Positions 15,935-24,872 of a stretch of 48,063 nt of DNA are shown here, piece after piece (the first letter of the stretch is position 1; each line of letters starts with the position of its first letter). Origin of the DNA: a virus. The notes beneath the pieces are model-generated. The model did not search any database, was not told the DNA's origin, and saw only the letters and a list, made by a program, of their open reading frames with translations. Both the position numbers and the translations under genes were made by a program. The DNA lies in the IMG/VR virus record IMGVR_UViG_3300008267_008295, positions 1-48,063 of that record. One strand, 5' to 3'.

Positions 15935-17416
15935 ATGATAGAAGGTTATATTCCAAAAAGCGATAGAAAGACTATACTCTTTTTAGCAGACGATATGCGT
16001 TTGCCAAGTGGTATAGGTACAATGACAAGAGAGCTGATCGCAGGCTCCGCCCACCATTACAATTTCCTACACGTTGGAGCTGCACTAAATCACCCTGATG
16101 CTGGCAAATACTTCGATGTATCCACAGATTTGAATAACGAGCTTGGTCTACAAGACTCCTTTGTTCGAATCATACCATACAGTGGTTATGGTAATCAGGA
16201 TCTAATTAGGCAAATTCTAAACACTGAAAAAATTGATGCTATAGTGCATTTTACTGATCCTAGATATTGGGATTGGTTGTACCATATGTCTGCAGAAATT
16301 AGACAGATGATACCAATCTTCTATTATCATATATGGGATGATCTACCAGCACCACATTACAACAAGCCATTCTATGAGTCATGTGACTTGTTAATGGGAA
16401 TTAGTAAACAGTCTGTTAATATTAGTAGACTTGTTCTTGGTAAGGGTAATTATGTGGAGTTAAATAGTAAAACTACAAAAGAGGATATTAGTAAGCCTAT
16501 CCCAAAGGTTTCTTATGTACCACATGGTATTAATACAAAATACTTCTATCCAGTAGAGTCTGATAACAAAGAGCTACTTGACTTCAAACAGAAGTTGTTT
16601 GGAGATAGACAACCAAGCTACTCAATACTATACAACAATCGAAACATACGTCGTAAGATGACATCGGATCTTGTATTGGCTTTTAAACTGTTTATGGATA
16701 AAGCACAAGACAAAGATGCAGTATTAGTATTACACACAGCACCAGTAGATGAAAACGGAACTGATCTGTATGCAGTAATTAATACACTATGTCCTGAGTA
16801 CGCTAACAATATTATATTCACACACAATAAGTTTGATCCTAAAGGTATGAACTTACTTTACAATTCATGTGATGTTGTTATTAATATTGGCTCTAATGAA
16901 GGATGGGGATTAAGTTCAACAGAAGCCTTAATGACCGGTAAAGTTATCATTAACAATGTTACTGGAGGTTTGCAAGATCAATTACGTTTTGAGAATGAAA
17001 AGGGTGAGTGGATTGAGTTTGATGAGAACTTTGCAACTAATCACCTTGGTAAATACAAAACTCATGGTGTATGGGGCAAGGCCGTCTATCCAGCAAGTAT
17101 CAACTTACAAGGATCAATACCAACACCATATATTTTTGATGATAGAGCAGACATTAGAGATGTTGCCAAAGCAATGATGTATTGGTATGTAGCTGGGCCT
17201 AAAGAGAGAATGGATTGTGGTATGGCTGGTTATGAATGGGTTACTGGTCCTGAATCTAAAATGACTGCAAAGGCAATGGCCAATAGCTTTATTGAGAATT
17301 GTGATGCAGTATTAGATAATTGGCAATCACCTAGTAGATTTACTATGTACAATTGTCAAGTAGAATTTGAAAAAGATAAATTTAAACCAACAGGAATAGA
17401 ACTTAGTTATGAATAA
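15935..17416 (+). CDS. glycosyltransferase, GT4-like (GT-B fold)
   Basis: The 493-residue protein has a GT-B layout: N-terminal ILFLADDMRLPSGIGTMTRELI with the glycine loop, a central VPHGINTKYFYP linker, and a C-terminal donor domain with YNSCDVVINIGSNEGWGLSSTEALMTGKVIINNVTGG, the EX7E-type nucleotide-sugar motif. It transfers a sugar from an activated donor to an unknown acceptor in the cytoplasm. It opens the surface-sugar island and overlaps the second GT4 gene by 8 nt. The N-terminal domain is long compared with typical GT4 enzymes. Confidence 0.85.
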   Translation: MIEGYIPKSDRKTILFLADDMRLPSGIGTMTRELIAGSAHHYNFLHVGAALNHPDAGKYFDVSTDLNNELGLQDSFVRIIPYSGYGNQDLIRQILNTEKIDAIVHFTDPRYWDWLYHMSAEIRQMIPIFYYHIWDDLPAPHYNKPFYESCDLLMGISKQSVNISRLVLGKGNYVELNSKTTKEDISKPIPKVSYVPHGINTKYFYPVESDNKELLDFKQKLFGDRQPSYSILYNNRNIRRKMTSDLVLAFKLFMDKAQDKDAVLVLHTAPVDENGTDLYAVINTLCPEYANNIIFTHNKFDPKGMNLLYNSCDVVINIGSNEGWGLSSTEALMTGKVIINNVTGGLQDQLRFENEKGEWIEFDENFATNHLGKYKTHGVWGKAVYPASINLQGSIPTPYIFDDRADIRDVAKAMMYWYVAGPKERMDCGMAGYEWVTGPESKMTAKAMANSFIENCDAVLDNWQSPSRFTMYNCQVEFEKDKFKPTGIELSYE

Positions 17417-18710
17417 GCAATTAGTATTATTGATGGCACCGGTGACAACGGTGTCTGGTTATGGTGCTCGTAGTAGAGATATTGCAACTGCACTCATTAA
17501 AAATGATAAATATGATGTGTACATTTACCCAACTCGTTGGGGACAAACACCTCAGAATGCTCTCGAGTCAGACAATGCCGAGCATCAGGAGATAAGTAAA
17601 AGGCTATTGAGTAGTCAAACTATACCACAACAACCTGATATCTTCATACAAGTAACTGTACCTAATGAGTTTCAGAGAGTTGGTAAATACAATATTGGTA
17701 TAACAGCTGGTATTGAAACAACCTTGGCAAGTGGTGATTGGATTGAAGGTTGTAATAGAATGGATCTTGTATTAGTCTCCTCACAACATGCAAAGGAAGT
17801 GTTTGAGAAGTCTGTTTGGACTAAGTATGATCAAAATACCAAACAGCCAGTTGGAGAGGTTCGGTTGAATAAACCAGTGGAAGTGTTGTTTGAAGGAGTT
17901 GATTTAACCAAATACTATCAAACTAAGGAGATACATAAATCAATAGATGATCAACTTAAGCAGGTAACAGAACAGTTTTCTTTTTTGTTTGTTGGTCACT
18001 GGTTACAAGGTGATATTGGTGAGGATAGAAAAAACATCAGCATGTTGTGTAAAGTGTTTCTTGAAACATTTAAAAACAAAGCAAAACATAATCAACCAGC
18101 TCTTATCCTAAAGACAAGTAGAGCAGATTTTTCACCAATTGATAAGAAGTTTATACTAGATAGAATTAAATCTGTATACAATACAGTGAAAGGTTCAAAT
18201 CTACCAAACATCTATGTAATACATGGTGATCTTACTGATCAAGAGATTAACTCACTATACAACCATCCCAAAATTAAAGCTCACGTAACCTTTACTAAAG
18301 GTGAAGGATATGGTAGACCGTTGGCTGAAGCGTCATTGAGTGTAAAACCAATTATAGCTCCAAACTACTCTGGGCACAAAGATTTCTTACAACATGGTGT
18401 ACTATTACCAGGTCAGTTAACAAAAGTACATCAATCTGCAGCATGGGATGGAGTTATTTTAAAGGATGCTGAGTGGATGACTATTGACTATGGGTATGCC
18501 GGTGCAGTTATGGCTGACGTTGTTGAGAATTACAAAAAGTATGAACGTGATGCAAAGTCACAAGCAACCTTGATTAAGAAAGAATTTTCATTTGATAGTA
18601 TGAGCGATAAGCTAATTAGTATTCTCGAAGAAAAAGCTCCTAAACAAATAGCACTGAAGTTACCACAGCTAAAAAAAGTTGAATTACCAAAACTAGAAAA
18701 AGTAAAATAA
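17409..18710 (+). CDS. glycosyltransferase, GT4-like (GT-B fold)
   Basis: The 433-residue protein starts LVLLMAPVTTVSGYGARSRDIATAL and ends with the donor-binding segment FTKGEGYGRPLAEASLSVKPIIAPNYSGHKDF, typical of GT4. The middle contains VLFEGVDLTKYY (linker). It is paired with the preceding GT4 gene (8-nt overlap), so the two likely act on the same glycan. Its last 25 residues are a Lys/Leu-rich tail with repeated LPQLKKVELPKLEKVK. Substrate unknown. Confidence 0.85.
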   Translation: MNKQLVLLMAPVTTVSGYGARSRDIATALIKNDKYDVYIYPTRWGQTPQNALESDNAEHQEISKRLLSSQTIPQQPDIFIQVTVPNEFQRVGKYNIGITAGIETTLASGDWIEGCNRMDLVLVSSQHAKEVFEKSVWTKYDQNTKQPVGEVRLNKPVEVLFEGVDLTKYYQTKEIHKSIDDQLKQVTEQFSFLFVGHWLQGDIGEDRKNISMLCKVFLETFKNKAKHNQPALILKTSRADFSPIDKKFILDRIKSVYNTVKGSNLPNIYVIHGDLTDQEINSLYNHPKIKAHVTFTKGEGYGRPLAEASLSVKPIIAPNYSGHKDFLQHGVLLPGQLTKVHQSAAWDGVILKDAEWMTIDYGYAGAVMADVVENYKKYERDAKSQATLIKKEFSFDSMSDKLISILEEKAPKQIALKLPQLKKVELPKLEKVK

Positions 18711-18711
18711 A

Positions 18712-19194
18712 ATGGAATTATTAGTAGACAACGCAAAAGTTATATGTCCAAGGTGTAGCAGTAAAAACTGCTTCCAAGAGGACTACAAAGTGGAGACCAA
18801 CTCAGTTAGCTCGTTTATGTGCATGGGTTGTGGATACACTACAACCAGCTTATACAAGATTGGTTCAGATATAGTAAAAGACTTTGAAGAAGGGTGTCCT
18901 GAATTATTTAAAAGTATTAAATACAATGATAGCACTTCAGGCTTGGTATGGTACCCAATCGTACTAAACTTCCCTGACAAAGGATTAATATTTCCAGATG
19001 GTACTAATTCTTTCGATTGGAAGTGGAGAGCCGTACCGGTCAAAGAAGTATCAGAAGAGGAAAAGAACAAATATCCTATCCCAGATAAACCAGGAGAGTT
19101 TTATGAAACGAAGGCCGATATGGAATCTAGCAGATTATACCCACAGAGTGAATTTCAAGAAGCATGTAGATACCTTAATATAATTGAAAGCTAA
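18712..19194 (+). CDS. zinc-ribbon protein, unknown function
   Basis: The 160-residue protein has a four-Cys ribbon, CPRCSSKNC at ~14 and CMGCGY at ~38, followed by a domain with VWYPIVLNFPDKGLIFPDG and KWRAVPV. Proteins of this shape recur in large marine phages, without assigned function to my knowledge. It begins 1 nt after a glycosyltransferase and overlaps the next gene by one base, so it is inside the island operon although it is not an obvious sugar enzyme. Confidence 0.7.
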   Translation: MELLVDNAKVICPRCSSKNCFQEDYKVETNSVSSFMCMGCGYTTTSLYKIGSDIVKDFEEGCPELFKSIKYNDSTSGLVWYPIVLNFPDKGLIFPDGTNSFDWKWRAVPVKEVSEEEKNKYPIPDKPGEFYETKADMESSRLYPQSEFQEACRYLNIIES

Positions 19195-19442
19195 TGACAC
19201 AAGATGAATTTATTAATTGGCTCCAAAAGTATTTGGAACAATGTGAAAAAGAGCAAATTACTCTGATCAAAGAAAAGCTTGCACTAGTAAATGCTAAATC
19301 CATAGGGTACAATTACTCAGCAATGCTTGACAAACAAAAAACATCGATCGCTGGAGAGAAACTAAATTGGTCCGTCGATAACAACAACGGAACGTACTCC
19401 ACACAATATGTAGACACGTTTACCGACAGTGATCCACAATAA
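19194..19442 (+). CDS. small helical hypothetical protein, 82 aa
   Basis: The gene shares one base with the upstream stop (TAATG). The first 40 residues form a charged helix (FINWLQKYLEQCEKEQITLIKEKLALV), the rest is polar and Asn/Thr-rich. No domain recognised. Tight packing between two confident genes supports coding. Confidence 0.6.
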   Translation: MTQDEFINWLQKYLEQCEKEQITLIKEKLALVNAKSIGYNYSAMLDKQKTSIAGEKLNWSVDNNNGTYSTQYVDTFTDSDPQ

Positions 19443-19450
19443 TAGTTAAA

Positions 19451-20503
19451 ATGAAATTAGAAAAATTTAACCTGCTCAAAAAAAGGTTTGAAGAAAATGC
19501 CTTTGAGCACAACTTTATAACACTGGATAGAATCTTATATTGGTTCTCCTTCTTAGGTAATATCTTTTCCATAATATTCTCCTACTTCTTTGTAAAAACT
19601 GTAACGGATACAATACCTACCTTCTTTGAAGGTCAGGATATTGCTTTTTCCATATTCATTATTATTTTTATGACAGGGTATGAGTTCTTGAAACGGTTTA
19701 CCTTTGAGCAAGTTGTTGTTTATGTTTGTAAACTAAGGAAGCTTACCACATCACTTGTAGTGGGTGGACTGTTTGCAATTCTATTAATTGTTGGTTCATT
19801 TTATATGAGTTTAAATGGATCCCATAGAATTATTGATCAAACAGAAACAGTAAACAGTGTTACAGAAAATACAACTCAGGTTAAAGTTGATTCCATTACA
19901 GCAATTTATGAAACTCGTATTGGTGAATATCAATCACTTATATCACAAATAAATGCAAATGCTGTTAATGGTAGGTTGAAAGCTAAGGATAAGACTGACA
20001 TCAAAAATTACGAAGGTAAAATAAGCTCACTACAATCTGAACTAGATAGTAAAGTGCAGCAGATAGAAACAAAACTTCAATCAAAGGCAGATAAGAAAAT
20101 TGATACAGCAAAAACAAACACATTCGCTCTAGTGATACTTACACTCTTTATGGAGTTGATAATCCTGTTAGGTGTTGGATTTAATGGCTTTTACAGTATT
20201 ACATCCTTCGCTGATATGAAGCATCTAATGAATACACCTAAATATAAAACTGTACAGCTTAATCTATCACTACTACAGCTATATTATCAGAAAGGTAATA
20301 AGAAGGAAGGTGATCAAACTCTATCTGTTGCTAAGCTCAAGGCGCTTGCTTCCAATCAAAAAGTGGATGCAAGAGGCAAGGATATTGATGAATTTATAGC
20401 ATTGTGTACAGAATTAGGTATTGTTAATGTTGGTAATAATAAGAAAAAGTACTATGTTGTAGCATACGAAAAAGCTAAAGACCTTTTAACAAATCAACTA
20501 TGA
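19451..20503 (+). CDS. membrane protein with four helices and coiled coil
   Basis: The 350-residue protein has hydrophobic segments at about 28-50, 62-80, 98-118 and 222-245. The stretch between the third and fourth (about 125-220) is polar and heptad-like (YQSLISQINANA, YEGKISSLQSELDSKVQQIETKLQS), a probable coiled coil on one side of the membrane. The C-terminal 100 residues are soluble and may be winged-helix-like. Family not recognised. Its location before sugar-transfer genes would fit a membrane scaffold, but that is conjecture. Confidence 0.65.
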   Translation: MKLEKFNLLKKRFEENAFEHNFITLDRILYWFSFLGNIFSIIFSYFFVKTVTDTIPTFFEGQDIAFSIFIIIFMTGYEFLKRFTFEQVVVYVCKLRKLTTSLVVGGLFAILLIVGSFYMSLNGSHRIIDQTETVNSVTENTTQVKVDSITAIYETRIGEYQSLISQINANAVNGRLKAKDKTDIKNYEGKISSLQSELDSKVQQIETKLQSKADKKIDTAKTNTFALVILTLFMELIILLGVGFNGFYSITSFADMKHLMNTPKYKTVQLNLSLLQLYYQKGNKKEGDQTLSVAKLKALASNQKVDARGKDIDEFIALCTELGIVNVGNNKKKYYVVAYEKAKDLLTNQL

Positions 20504-21135
20504 CAATAAGCTACGGATTAACAGTTTGCAACGAACACATCGAGTTAAAAAATTTAATTGAATACCTGTTACCAAAAATTGATAAGGATGATGAGATAGT
20601 TGTTGTATATGATCAGAATAGAGTAACGGATGAAGTGCATCATATACTAGCAATGTATCCTGAAGTAAGTTCATATCCTTTTGATTTCAAACAAAACTTT
20701 TTAGAGAACAAGAACTTTCTTAATTCAAAATGTACAAAAGACTATATTTTTCAAATTGATGCTGATGAGATACCAAGTGAGTTCTTGTTAGAAAATTTAA
20801 AAGTAGTTTTAGATAGTAATCCGGTTGATCTACTAATAACACCCCGCAAAAACTTAGTTGAGGGGTTGACACAGGAGCACGTAAAAAGATGGGGATGGAT
20901 GGTTACACCCCAAGGATGGGTAAACTGGCCTGACGCTCAGAAAAGAATCTATAGGAATGATTCATCTATACAGTGGAAAGGTCATCAAGTACATGGTATG
21001 GTTGAAGGCTACAAAACATATGCAATATTGCCCATGGAAGAGGATTGGTCTATTATTCACAATAAGTCAATAGATAGACAAGAACAGCAAAATGATAGAT
21101 ATACAAAAATAGAAACAAAACAAATTTATGAATAA
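20500..21135 (+). CDS. glycosyltransferase family 2-like
   Basis: The 211-residue protein begins SYGLTVCNEHIELKNLI and has FQIDADEIPSEF at ~85, where DAD/E is the metal-binding DxD motif, and WPDAQKRIYRNDSSIQWKGHQVH in the acceptor half. This matches short GT2 enzymes that act on sugar precursors. Start overlaps the membrane-protein gene by 4 nt; end overlaps the dehydrogenase gene by 8 nt. Substrate unknown. Confidence 0.8.
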   Translation: MTISYGLTVCNEHIELKNLIEYLLPKIDKDDEIVVVYDQNRVTDEVHHILAMYPEVSSYPFDFKQNFLENKNFLNSKCTKDYIFQIDADEIPSEFLLENLKVVLDSNPVDLLITPRKNLVEGLTQEHVKRWGWMVTPQGWVNWPDAQKRIYRNDSSIQWKGHQVHGMVEGYKTYAILPMEEDWSIIHNKSIDRQEQQNDRYTKIETKQIYE

Positions 21136-22204
21136 TATATCGGTATTAGGAGTTGGTAAGTTGGGATTATGCTTGGCACTCAATCTAGAACGAAAGGGGT
21201 TTAATGTTTTAGGTGTTGATATTTCTGAGAATTACATTCAATCCTTGAATAATAAAACATTTACTAGTTCCGAGCCATTTCTCAACGAATACCTTCAGAA
21301 TGCAACAAGCATTAATTTTACAACTGATTTGAAAGCATCATTACAAAATGATATACTGTTTGTTGTTGTTAGAACGCCCTCAACACACGACTGGAAATAT
21401 GATCATACACAAATTGAAAATATTGCAGACAACTTAATATCTTTGGGTAGACAGCAAGCTAGAAAAGATATAATTATCAATTGTACAACTTTTCCTGGAT
21501 ATTGTGATACTCTGCAGACAAAGCTTCAAGAGTATAACTACTACGTTTCATATAATCCTGAGTTTATAGCTCAAGGAACTATAATTAAAGATCAAATTAA
21601 TTGTGATAATGTGCTGATAGGATCCGCAGATGAATATGCTGCTCAGTTAATTAAAAACATATACTCTAATATGGTTGAGTCTAATCCCACATACAACGTG
21701 ATGAGTAGGACTGAAGCTGAATTGACTAAGCTAGCTGTTAATTGTTTTTTGACTACTAAAATCAGCTACGCCAATATGGTTGGTGATATAGCAAATAGAT
21801 TAGGATGCAACTCAGATATAGTGCTTAAAGCCGTAGGTACTGATTCGAGAATAGGTTCTAAGTATATTAAACCTGGATTCGGTTTTGGAGGTCCATGTTT
21901 CCCTAGAGACAATCGAGCTCTAGCCCGTTGTGGTGAAGAAGTTGGTATTGAAGCTATAATATCAAAAGCAACGGATGAAATGAACGAAAAGCATTTGTTA
22001 TATCAAATTGAAGATTTTTTAAAAAAACATCCGAATAAAGATGAAACCATAAAAATTGATTTTGTAACTTATAAAAAAGATAGTACTCTGATAGAAGAAT
22101 CGCAGCAGCTTAAGTTTGCTTTAAGATTGAAAGAGTTGGGCTATACTATAGAAATCTTAGACACTAGAGATGAGGTTCTTTCACAACTAAAACACATAAT
22201 CTAA
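21128..22204 (+). CDS. UDP-glucose/GDP-mannose dehydrogenase family, UDP-glucose 6-dehydrogenase-like
   Basis: The 358-residue protein has NAD-binding ISVLGVGKLGLCLALNLERKGF, YNPEFIAQGTI, the catalytic-domain Lys in ELTKLAVNCFLT and the thiol nucleophile in FGFGGPCFPRDNRAL. These enzymes oxidise a nucleotide sugar to its uronic acid with two NAD+. The most likely product is UDP-glucuronate, though other substrates cannot be excluded. It is about 70-80 residues shorter than many homologues, mainly in the C-terminal NDP-sugar domain. Heavy NAD+ use fits the NAD synthetase gene 2 nt downstream. Confidence 0.88.
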   Translation: MNNISVLGVGKLGLCLALNLERKGFNVLGVDISENYIQSLNNKTFTSSEPFLNEYLQNATSINFTTDLKASLQNDILFVVVRTPSTHDWKYDHTQIENIADNLISLGRQQARKDIIINCTTFPGYCDTLQTKLQEYNYYVSYNPEFIAQGTIIKDQINCDNVLIGSADEYAAQLIKNIYSNMVESNPTYNVMSRTEAELTKLAVNCFLTTKISYANMVGDIANRLGCNSDIVLKAVGTDSRIGSKYIKPGFGFGGPCFPRDNRALARCGEEVGIEAIISKATDEMNEKHLLYQIEDFLKKHPNKDETIKIDFVTYKKDSTLIEESQQLKFALRLKELGYTIEILDTRDEVLSQLKHII

Positions 22205-22206
22205 TA

Positions 22207-22959
22207 ATGTTATACGATCAAATATCCAGTTGGATTAACGAGTATCTACAATCTACTAATTTAAATTGTTTGGTAGTGGGCATAAGTGGAGGCGTTGACT
22301 CTGCAGTGGTATCTACACTATGCGCTCGTACGGGTAAGTGTACTATGGTGTTGAGTATGCCTATACATCAGAAGCAAGACCAGTTAACTAGAGCTCAAAA
22401 CCATATTAATTGGTTAAAAACCAAATACTCAAATGTAATATCATTTGAATATGATTTATCTCAAACCTTTGATACGTTTAAATCATTGTTTGAACTAGAA
22501 GATTCATTAGCCTTAGCTAATTCTCGTTCTCGATTGCGAATGGTTACGCTGTACCAAATATCCAGCACATATAACGGAATTGTTGTAGGTACCGGTAATA
22601 AAGTTGAAGATTTCGGTGTTGGATTTTTCACTAAATATGGTGATGGGGGAGTTGATATATCTCCCATTGCAGACTTAACAAAGACGGAGGTTAAACAAAT
22701 GGCTATGGATTTAGGAGTTTCGGAGGACATTGTAAACGCTAAACCTACTGACGGTCTTTGGGAAGATGATCGTACAGATGAAGACCAGTTGGGAGCTACT
22801 TATGAGGAGTTAGAATGGGCAATGAATTACAAAGGTTCTGTCGATGCATTATTTGGTAGACAGTTAGAAATTTATTATATTTACGATAAGTTCAATAGAC
22901 AAAATAAACATAAAATGGTAGAGATACCTATTTTTAAAAAAACAAAATATGAAATATAA
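22207..22959 (+). CDS. nadE: NH3-dependent NAD+ synthetase
   Basis: The 250-residue protein has the PP-loop SGGVDSAVVSTL, then VGTGNKVEDFGVGFFTKYGDGGVDISPIADLTKTEV and the C-terminal PTDGLWEDDRTDEDQLGATYEELEWAM, all diagnostic of NadE rather than QueC or GuaA. NadE amidates nicotinic acid adenine dinucleotide using ammonia; the glutaminase domain is absent. It sits between a dehydrogenase and a methyltransferase in the sugar island (2-nt gap upstream, 11-nt overlap downstream). It could sustain NAD+ for sugar oxidation or counter NAD-depleting host defences. Confidence 0.92.
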   Translation: MLYDQISSWINEYLQSTNLNCLVVGISGGVDSAVVSTLCARTGKCTMVLSMPIHQKQDQLTRAQNHINWLKTKYSNVISFEYDLSQTFDTFKSLFELEDSLALANSRSRLRMVTLYQISSTYNGIVVGTGNKVEDFGVGFFTKYGDGGVDISPIADLTKTEVKQMAMDLGVSEDIVNAKPTDGLWEDDRTDEDQLGATYEELEWAMNYKGSVDALFGRQLEIYYIYDKFNRQNKHKMVEIPIFKKTKYEI

Positions 22960-23566
22960 TCAAACATTTTTATATCCGGAAGATAATTACTCCGGATATG
23001 AGCAGGCTACTGTGATTTTGTTTAGAAACTTAATCAAAAGCGATTGGACTGTATTTGATTGCGGAGCCAAAACAGGATACTTTACTTTATTGTTTTCAGA
23101 AATATGTGAGACAGGCCTGGTTCATGCTTTTGAACCGACATCTACCTATGATATGTTGGTTAGTAATGTGAATGCTTATAACATAACAAATGTGGTAGCA
23201 AACAAACTAGCTTTAGGTGATAAAGTAGGTAACATAGAGGATTCTATTTTTAGAATTTGGGGACTCCCGGCGGAGAAGATGGTTTATGAATTCACAACTA
23301 TTGATGAGTATTGTAAGAAAAATAATATTAATAGGCTTGATTTAATTAAAGTAGATGTTGATTCCTACGATTTTGATTTATTAAAGGGGTCAGTGAATAC
23401 ACTAAAAACTCTAAAACCCATAATTACCGTTGAATTGAATTATGCTCTCAGTTACAGAGGATCTAGCAAAGACGAGGTTATAAGTTTTTTAGAACAAAAT
23501 GAATATGTTTTATCGCAAATAACCAATGATGAAAATCACACGTTTATACATAAAGAAAAAATATAA
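22949..23566 (+). CDS. FkbM-family SAM methyltransferase
   Basis: The 205-residue protein has a SAM-binding VFDCGAKTGYFTLLFSEI, then HAFEPTSTYDMLVSNV and the family-typical RLDLIKVDVDSYDFDLLKGSVNTL. FkbM enzymes O-methylate sugars or polyketides; in surface-glycan loci they cap or decorate sugar residues. It overlaps nadE by 11 nt and abuts another methyltransferase. Acceptor unknown. Confidence 0.85.
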   Translation: MKYNQTFLYPEDNYSGYEQATVILFRNLIKSDWTVFDCGAKTGYFTLLFSEICETGLVHAFEPTSTYDMLVSNVNAYNITNVVANKLALGDKVGNIEDSIFRIWGLPAEKMVYEFTTIDEYCKKNNINRLDLIKVDVDSYDFDLLKGSVNTLKTLKPIITVELNYALSYRGSSKDEVISFLEQNEYVLSQITNDENHTFIHKEKI

Positions 23567-24142
23567 ATGACACAAGGCGCATTAGAGGATACTTTTGTAT
23601 ACCGAGAGTTTGAAAGACTTATCAAACAGTTTAATATATCTAAAATCATTGAAACCGGAACATATCAAGGATGGTCTACTATGAAATTAGCAGAATTTAA
23701 TATTCCAGTTATCACTATTGAATCGGTGAAATCTACATATGATATCGCAATTGAAAATTTCAAAAATAACAAAAAAAATAATATTCAAGCAATATTAGGA
23801 AGTTCCCCAGAGGTGCTAATGGAAATTCTAGAACCCAGTGAAGATGGAGTGTTTCTATTTTTAGATGCTCATTGGCATGATTACTGGCCTGTACACGATG
23901 AGTTGAGTGTTTGTATTGAGAAGAAAGTAACTCCAGTTATAGCTATACATGATTTTTTTGTTCCAGATATTAATGGATATCCTAGGTTTGGTTTTGATAG
24001 ATACCAAAATCAAAATTTAGATTTAGATTATATCAAACCTTTCATAGACCAAATATATGGAGAAACAGGATATGAATATTTTTACAATTCAGAATCGGAT
24101 GCCGTTGGACAAGGTGTAATTTATATACACAAAAAGATATGA
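23567..24142 (+). CDS. class I SAM methyltransferase
   Basis: The 191-residue protein shows a SAM-fold pattern IIETGTYQGWSTMKLAEFNIPVITIES and FLFLDAHWHDYWPVHDEL, similar to cephalosporin-hydroxylase/Methyltransf_24 type small enzymes found in sugar clusters. It is the second of three methyltransferases in a row, starting the base after the previous stop and overlapping the next gene by 4 nt. Substrate cannot be inferred. Confidence 0.75.
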   Translation: MTQGALEDTFVYREFERLIKQFNISKIIETGTYQGWSTMKLAEFNIPVITIESVKSTYDIAIENFKNNKKNNIQAILGSSPEVLMEILEPSEDGVFLFLDAHWHDYWPVHDELSVCIEKKVTPVIAIHDFFVPDINGYPRFGFDRYQNQNLDLDYIKPFIDQIYGETGYEYFYNSESDAVGQGVIYIHKKI

Positions 24143-24852
24143 TTGATGAAATTAGAAATCGATTATTCTCAGATGTTCTAGAGAATAATCGAATTAAAAT
24201 ACCCGTATGGGCCAAAAAGGTTAAGATCGATGTAGGAACATCACTAAATGCCCCTAACTCAGAGTATTGGTTAAACGATGATCCTGAATTATGTGTATTT
24301 GGGTTTGAACCCAACATATACAATATTCAAAAACTCTATTCAGGTCAACATCAGTGGCCATTAAAATTCACTTCAAGTAAAATTGGTAAGTCCTTTTTTT
24401 GTATTAACTGTGCGCTGTCAAATGTAATACGTGAAGATGTTGATTTTTATTGCACCGACGATGTAAATTCAGGAACTTCTAGTTTGTTTAAACCTAAACA
24501 GCATGTAATTAAATCTATAGAAAAAGTTACTGTTATACGATTATCCGATTTTTTTGATATTTTTCCATGGGATGTGATACCTCACATAGATCAGGTTAAA
24601 ATAGATGCACAATCTGCAGATTTTGATATAGTAAAAGGAATGGGTGATTATCTTTCCGATCGTGTAGTGTATCTTGATGTAGAAGCTACTACCGGAAATC
24701 AATATTATAATCAAGAAGATGGCCATGAATTTAAAAACTATATAGAATCGAGGGGATTCGAATGTTTAGAATGGTCAATGAATGGTCGATTCCGAAATTT
24801 AAAATATCAAAATAGTTTTAATGACATAAAATACACATTTGCTAACGATTAA
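24139..24852 (+). CDS. FkbM-like SAM methyltransferase
   Basis: The 237-residue protein has VKIDVGTSLNAPNSEYWL as a modified SAM loop, CVFGFEPNIYNIQKL, and IDQVKIDAQSADFDIVKGMGDYL, the FkbM core motif. The SAM glycine motif (DVGTSLN) is less glycine-rich than in the neighbouring FkbM protein, so activity is probable but not certain. It is the third methyltransferase of a tight run. Confidence 0.75.
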   Translation: MIDEIRNRLFSDVLENNRIKIPVWAKKVKIDVGTSLNAPNSEYWLNDDPELCVFGFEPNIYNIQKLYSGQHQWPLKFTSSKIGKSFFCINCALSNVIREDVDFYCTDDVNSGTSSLFKPKQHVIKSIEKVTVIRLSDFFDIFPWDVIPHIDQVKIDAQSADFDIVKGMGDYLSDRVVYLDVEATTGNQYYNQEDGHEFKNYIESRGFECLEWSMNGRFRNLKYQNSFNDIKYTFAND

Positions 24853-24872
24853 AAGCCTCATAGTAGAAGATA

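Noticed and set aside
19451-20503. Holin or chemoreceptor-like function for the four-helix coiled-coil protein
   Set aside because: Length and topology do not fit holins and no signalling domain is visible; left as membrane protein of unknown function.
22207-22959. Considered QueC (7-cyano-7-deazaguanine synthase) because of the PP-loop and the deazaguanine genes
   Set aside because: The GTGNKVED, KYGDGGVD and DGLWEDDRTDEDQLG motifs are NadE, and the QueC zinc Cys cluster is absent.
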